Positions 61,665-64,000 of a stretch of 64,000 nt of DNA are shown piece after piece (within the stretch, counting starts at the first letter, position 1; every line of letters begins with the position of its first letter). The notes under the pieces were generated by a model that saw only the letters and a list, made by a program, of their open reading frames with translations, was not told where the DNA came from and made no database searches. A program made the translations under genes and the position numbers. The stretch spans positions 1 through 64,000 of the forward strand of contig JAPPBT010000060.1 of NCBI GenBank assembly GCA_026702745.1. The letters are read 5' to 3'. This DNA is from Gemmatimonadota bacterium (GTDB lineage: Bacteria; JAAXHH01).

Positions 61665-62048
61665 ATGCTAAGCGGAGGTTCTATTCTGAACAGACCCATC
61701 CAAACCCATTCGACAGAGCGCGACGGCAAGCGGTACATCTGGTACACCGAACGGCTCTGGGAGCTGGCGAAGGATCTACCGGTATACGTTGCTGAAGTCG
61801 AACGTTTTGCGGAGCTGGACCGCGACTGCTGGTTCGGCGAGGGTAGGACGCCGACCATACGAGAGGTGGCCGATCATTGCCGACGAATCAACGAGACCGA
61901 TACTCGCTACCCCTTGATCATAAACGACAACGGTCAACTGATGGACGGTGGTCATCGGCTGGCCCGGGCATTGCTTGAAGGACGAAAGACCGTCAAAGCG
62001 GTGCGGTTTGAAGAGATGCCGGAGCCGGATGAGATCGAGGAGTTGTAA
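61665..62048 (+). CDS. Small ParB/nuclease-domain-like protein
   Basis: 127 residues. The core PLIINDNGQLMDGGHRLARAL resembles the ParB N-terminal/sulfiredoxin-like fold (xVDGxHRxxA pattern, here DGGHRLARA), preceded by an N-terminal stretch with aromatic residues (RYIWYTERLWELAKDLP). Members of this fold are CTP-binding or nucleotide-handling; no chromosome-segregation context (ParA) is present, so this is not called ParB. The annotated ATG at 61665 has no SD, whereas GGAGG lies at 61674-61678 just downstream of it, so the true start may be a non-ATG codon (ATT or CTG near 61683-61688). Function unknown. Confidence 0.65.
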   Translation: MLSGGSILNRPIQTHSTERDGKRYIWYTERLWELAKDLPVYVAEVERFAELDRDCWFGEGRTPTIREVADHCRRINETDTRYPLIINDNGQLMDGGHRLARALLEGRKTVKAVRFEEMPEPDEIEEL

Positions 62049-62077
62049 TCACAAGTCTTTAGTGCTTCGCACAGCAC

Positions 62078-63160
62078 TTACCCCATCCGCAGGCACCGGT
62101 CCTCAAGCGGCAAATCGACCCGCACGTTGCCCCGGCGGTGGGATTCCCTCAGGGCAATGGCGATTTCGAGGGCTTCGCGGCCGAACTCGCCCGGACAAGT
62201 CGTCTCCCATCCCGCTTCTATGGAACGGCAGACGCCCTCTATCGCATCGACCATGGAACTCCGGGGATGCCACGGTCCGGGCAGGTGGGTCTGGGCAGGC
62301 GCGCCGGTCACTGGATGAGGCGCCCACAACTCGAACTGTGCGTGGGAGTTTCGGGAAACGATACGGCCGGTTTCGCCGATGAACTCGAGGGACCAGGAGT
62401 AGACGTGCGATTCGGACCGGGAGTTCAGGATCGTGCGAATCCCGTTTTCGTACACGACGATCCCCGTTCCCGGGATATCGGCATCGGATCGCGCCTGCTC
62501 GTCCGTGTCGATCAGGCCGACGACCCACTGCGCGGGCGCACCGGCGAAGAGCCGCAGCAGGGCCAGGGTGTGGCTTTGGATGTTGGACAGCGTCGACGGG
62601 CTGTGGCAGACCATGGTCTTCAAAGGGCCGATGGCGCCTTCGGCGATGAGCCTGCGTGCCGTCGTATAGTAGCCGTACCAGTTGAGATGGCAGGCCATGG
62701 CGAGGATGACGCCGTGCCTGGCGCAGGCTTCGATCATGGCATCGGCCTCGGCCAGCGTCCGGCACATGGGTTTCGTGGCGAAGATGGCCTTCACGCCCAG
62801 TTCGGCCAGGCCCACCGTGATCTCCGCGCGCGGCTCGGGCCGGGTGGTCATGCAGACCACGTCGATCGCTTCCTTCTCAACCATCTCCTTGTAGTCGGTG
62901 TACAGGGCCGCACAGCCCCAGCGCCGCCTGAAATCCGCGAGTTTGGCGGGGTCCTCGTCCGCGGCGGCCACGAGATCGATCCCCCGGGCTTCGATCATGG
63001 CCGGGGCGTGCGCCCATGGCCACGGGTAGTGGGGCTGACCGACGTGCTCGTCGTCGATGGTGCTGCCCATCCTCCCGCAACCGACCACGGCGCCGCGATA
63101 GGTATGCTCCGGTCCGGTGGCTCGCACGGTTTGAAAGGCCTTGAGTCCGGATTCTGGCAT
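62078..63160 (-). CDS. Gfo/Idh/MocA-family dehydrogenase 2
   Basis: 360 residues. Rossmann motif VVGCGRMGSTIDDEHVG near residue 26; the usual EKP motif reads ATKPM here, keeping the Lys-Pro but not the Glu. The C-terminal domain has SGx-type beta strands and LNWYGYYTTARRLIAEGAIG. Predicted NAD(P)-dependent sugar dehydrogenase or epimerase-type enzyme, substrate unknown. Convergent with the ParB-like gene (30 bp) and on the same strand as the partial phosphotransferase, 33 bp downstream of its stop, so possibly co-transcribed. Confidence 0.9.
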   Translation of the reverse strand: MPESGLKAFQTVRATGPEHTYRGAVVGCGRMGSTIDDEHVGQPHYPWPWAHAPAMIEARGIDLVAAADEDPAKLADFRRRWGCAALYTDYKEMVEKEAIDVVCMTTRPEPRAEITVGLAELGVKAIFATKPMCRTLAEADAMIEACARHGVILAMACHLNWYGYYTTARRLIAEGAIGPLKTMVCHSPSTLSNIQSHTLALLRLFAGAPAQWVVGLIDTDEQARSDADIPGTGIVVYENGIRTILNSRSESHVYSWSLEFIGETGRIVSRNSHAQFELWAPHPVTGAPAQTHLPGPWHPRSSMVDAIEGVCRSIEAGWETTCPGEFGREALEIAIALRESHRRGNVRVDLPLEDRCLRMG

Positions 63161-63193
63161 CGAGTGCTCTATATCGAATCTGACGGAATCAGC

Positions 63194-64000
63194 TTACGCC
63201 TCGTTTAAACGCAAATCAATAACAGCAGCAATAAACCGTTCGGAAACTGCCCGTGCTAGTCTGTTTTCTCGGAGATTTTCTGGATTTAAAGAAGCTACCA
63301 TAAGTACTGCTTGAACAAAATAACGCCTGATGGCGAGGCGATAGTCATTCCAGCATACATTCATGGTGTATCCAGTAACTCCATTTGCCACCAGAGTTTC
63401 ATGGTAGGTTTTTAAGAGTTGTCGTTCTTCTCTTTGTCGATTTGGGGTATTTTTGAGGCATCCACCGATAAACCATGCGACATCCGAAACACCCTCTCCA
63501 CGCGATATATCCTGCCAGTCAATCACGGCAAGGCCCGATTCACCAAGAGAATCACCAAAAAACACGTTCTCCAAGCGAAAATCTCCGTGGATTATGGTTC
63601 TCGGCAGTTCACCCAATTGGTTTTTACCCGTTAACCTCTCAGGCAATTGTTCTCCGAATGTCTTGACTGAATCTGTCAACGAAGTTCCAAGTTTACCAAC
63701 AAAGACAGGAAACGCTTCTCGATACTGATTAAGGATCCAATCCGTAGTGGTTTTGGAGTCCATTTGCGAATTCGCCAGCCAATCAAAAGTTCCAAGTCTT
63801 TTGTTTTTCCACCAATAAGCGTGAAAACCGGCTATTTCGCGGAGAGCAGATGCAGTTTCCTGCATTGTACTTCCGTCGATTTGGTTTCCTACTTTAGCGG
63901 GAGCAAGGTCTTCGAGAATCCTGATGTACTTACCAAGGCTGACATTCATAGCACTGAAATAACAGTGGGGAGTACGAAGAGGTATCTCGCCGGCAAGTTG
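63194..64000 (-). CDS. Ecdysteroid kinase-like / aminoglycoside phosphotransferase-fold protein, 5' end outside window
   Basis: The frame reads without a stop to the window edge; 17 further codons (ending ...PHCYFSA) before the internal Met at 63949 match the family, so the real start lies beyond the edge. Kinase-like motifs, numbered from that Met: LLED-like ILEDLAP (11-17), catalytic loop HGDFRLEN (121-128) and metal-binding DWQD (144-147). Members phosphorylate small alcohols or choline-like substrates; none is named here. Base composition is markedly more A+T-rich than in the genes before 55 kb, suggesting recent acquisition. Confidence 0.8.
   Translation of the reverse strand, partial: QLAGEIPLRTPHCYFSAMNVSLGKYIRILEDLAPAKVGNQIDGSTMQETASALREIAGFHAYWWKNKRLGTFDWLANSQMDSKTTTDWILNQYREAFPVFVGKLGTSLTDSVKTFGEQLPERLTGKNQLGELPRTIIHGDFRLENVFFGDSLGESGLAVIDWQDISRGEGVSDVAWFIGGCLKNTPNRQREERQLLKTYHETLVANGVTGYTMNVCWNDYRLAIRRYFVQAVLMVASLNPENLRENRLARAVSERFIAAVIDLRLNEA

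Noticed and set aside
61665-62048. Chromosome partitioning ParB
   Set aside because: Only a short ParB-like fold segment is seen; no HTH domain, no ParA and no parS-like sites.

Overview
The window looks like a chromosomal segment of a free-living, heterotrophic Gram-negative bacterium of high G+C content. Outer-membrane lifestyle is implied by a TonB-type protein, lipoproteins, a MltD-type lytic transglycosylase and CcmF-type cytochrome c maturation. RNase Y, a GWxTD-domain protein, large FtsX-like permeases and many phytanoyl-CoA dioxygenase, Gfo/Idh/MocA and LacI genes suggest the FCB group, perhaps Latescibacterota or a neighbour of Gemmatimonadota. This placement is inference from gene content; there is no rRNA in the window. 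I saw no tRNA, rRNA, CRISPR, transposase or phage gene.

Layout. 0-6.3 kb: squalene synthesis (hpnD start, hpnC), ribB, a divergent winged-helix/STAND-ATPase/membrane protein, thiL. 6.3-14.8 kb (minus): Rieske ferredoxin, mltD, queG, rny, ccmF, rpiA. 15-22.3 kb (minus): secreted lipocalin-like protein, then a likely catabolic run (hydroxyisobutyrate-dehydrogenase-like, cupin, SDR, amidohydrolase, M14 peptidase) and a secreted cyclophilin. 22.6-26.3 kb: TonB-like protein, nucleoside-type MFS carrier, amino-acid permease. 26.5-30.2 kb: three tandem LacI-family regulators. 30.3-32.3 kb: PhyH dioxygenase and Gfo/Idh/MocA dehydrogenase. 32.6-37.8 kb: GWxTD protein, priA, SplB-like radical SAM protein, thioesterase. 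37.9-45 kb: sarcosine-oxidase-like enzyme, purB, sodium:solute symporter with an overlapping 48-residue membrane protein, rhodanese, DASS permease. 45.1-55.9 kb: three paralogous approximately 800-residue FtsX-like permeases with a MetE-core-like enzyme and a type II NADH dehydrogenase between them, then a methyltransferase. 56-64 kb: ankyrin protein, a 1623-residue BIG2/LRR/metzincin lipoprotein, a ParB-like small protein, a second Gfo/Idh/MocA enzyme and a partial phosphotransferase, with visibly lower G+C in parts.

The most unusual theme is short G+C-rich tandem repeats. They occur between genes (units of 9, 11, 18 and 38 bp) and inside ordinary enzymes, where they form low-complexity loops (HpnD, ThiL, LacI-1, FtsX-1, the methyltransferase start). 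Every in-gene unit I could measure is a multiple of three. The three FtsX paralogs give an internal comparison showing that one such stretch is an insertion in a linker.

Other notable points are a likely AUU start codon for the DASS permease, an SDR that has lost its Tyr/Lys catalytic pair, an array of repeated SD-ATG units at a methyltransferase start, and a membrane-anchored candidate one-component STAND regulator. Functions are from reading sequence motifs only; no database search was run.
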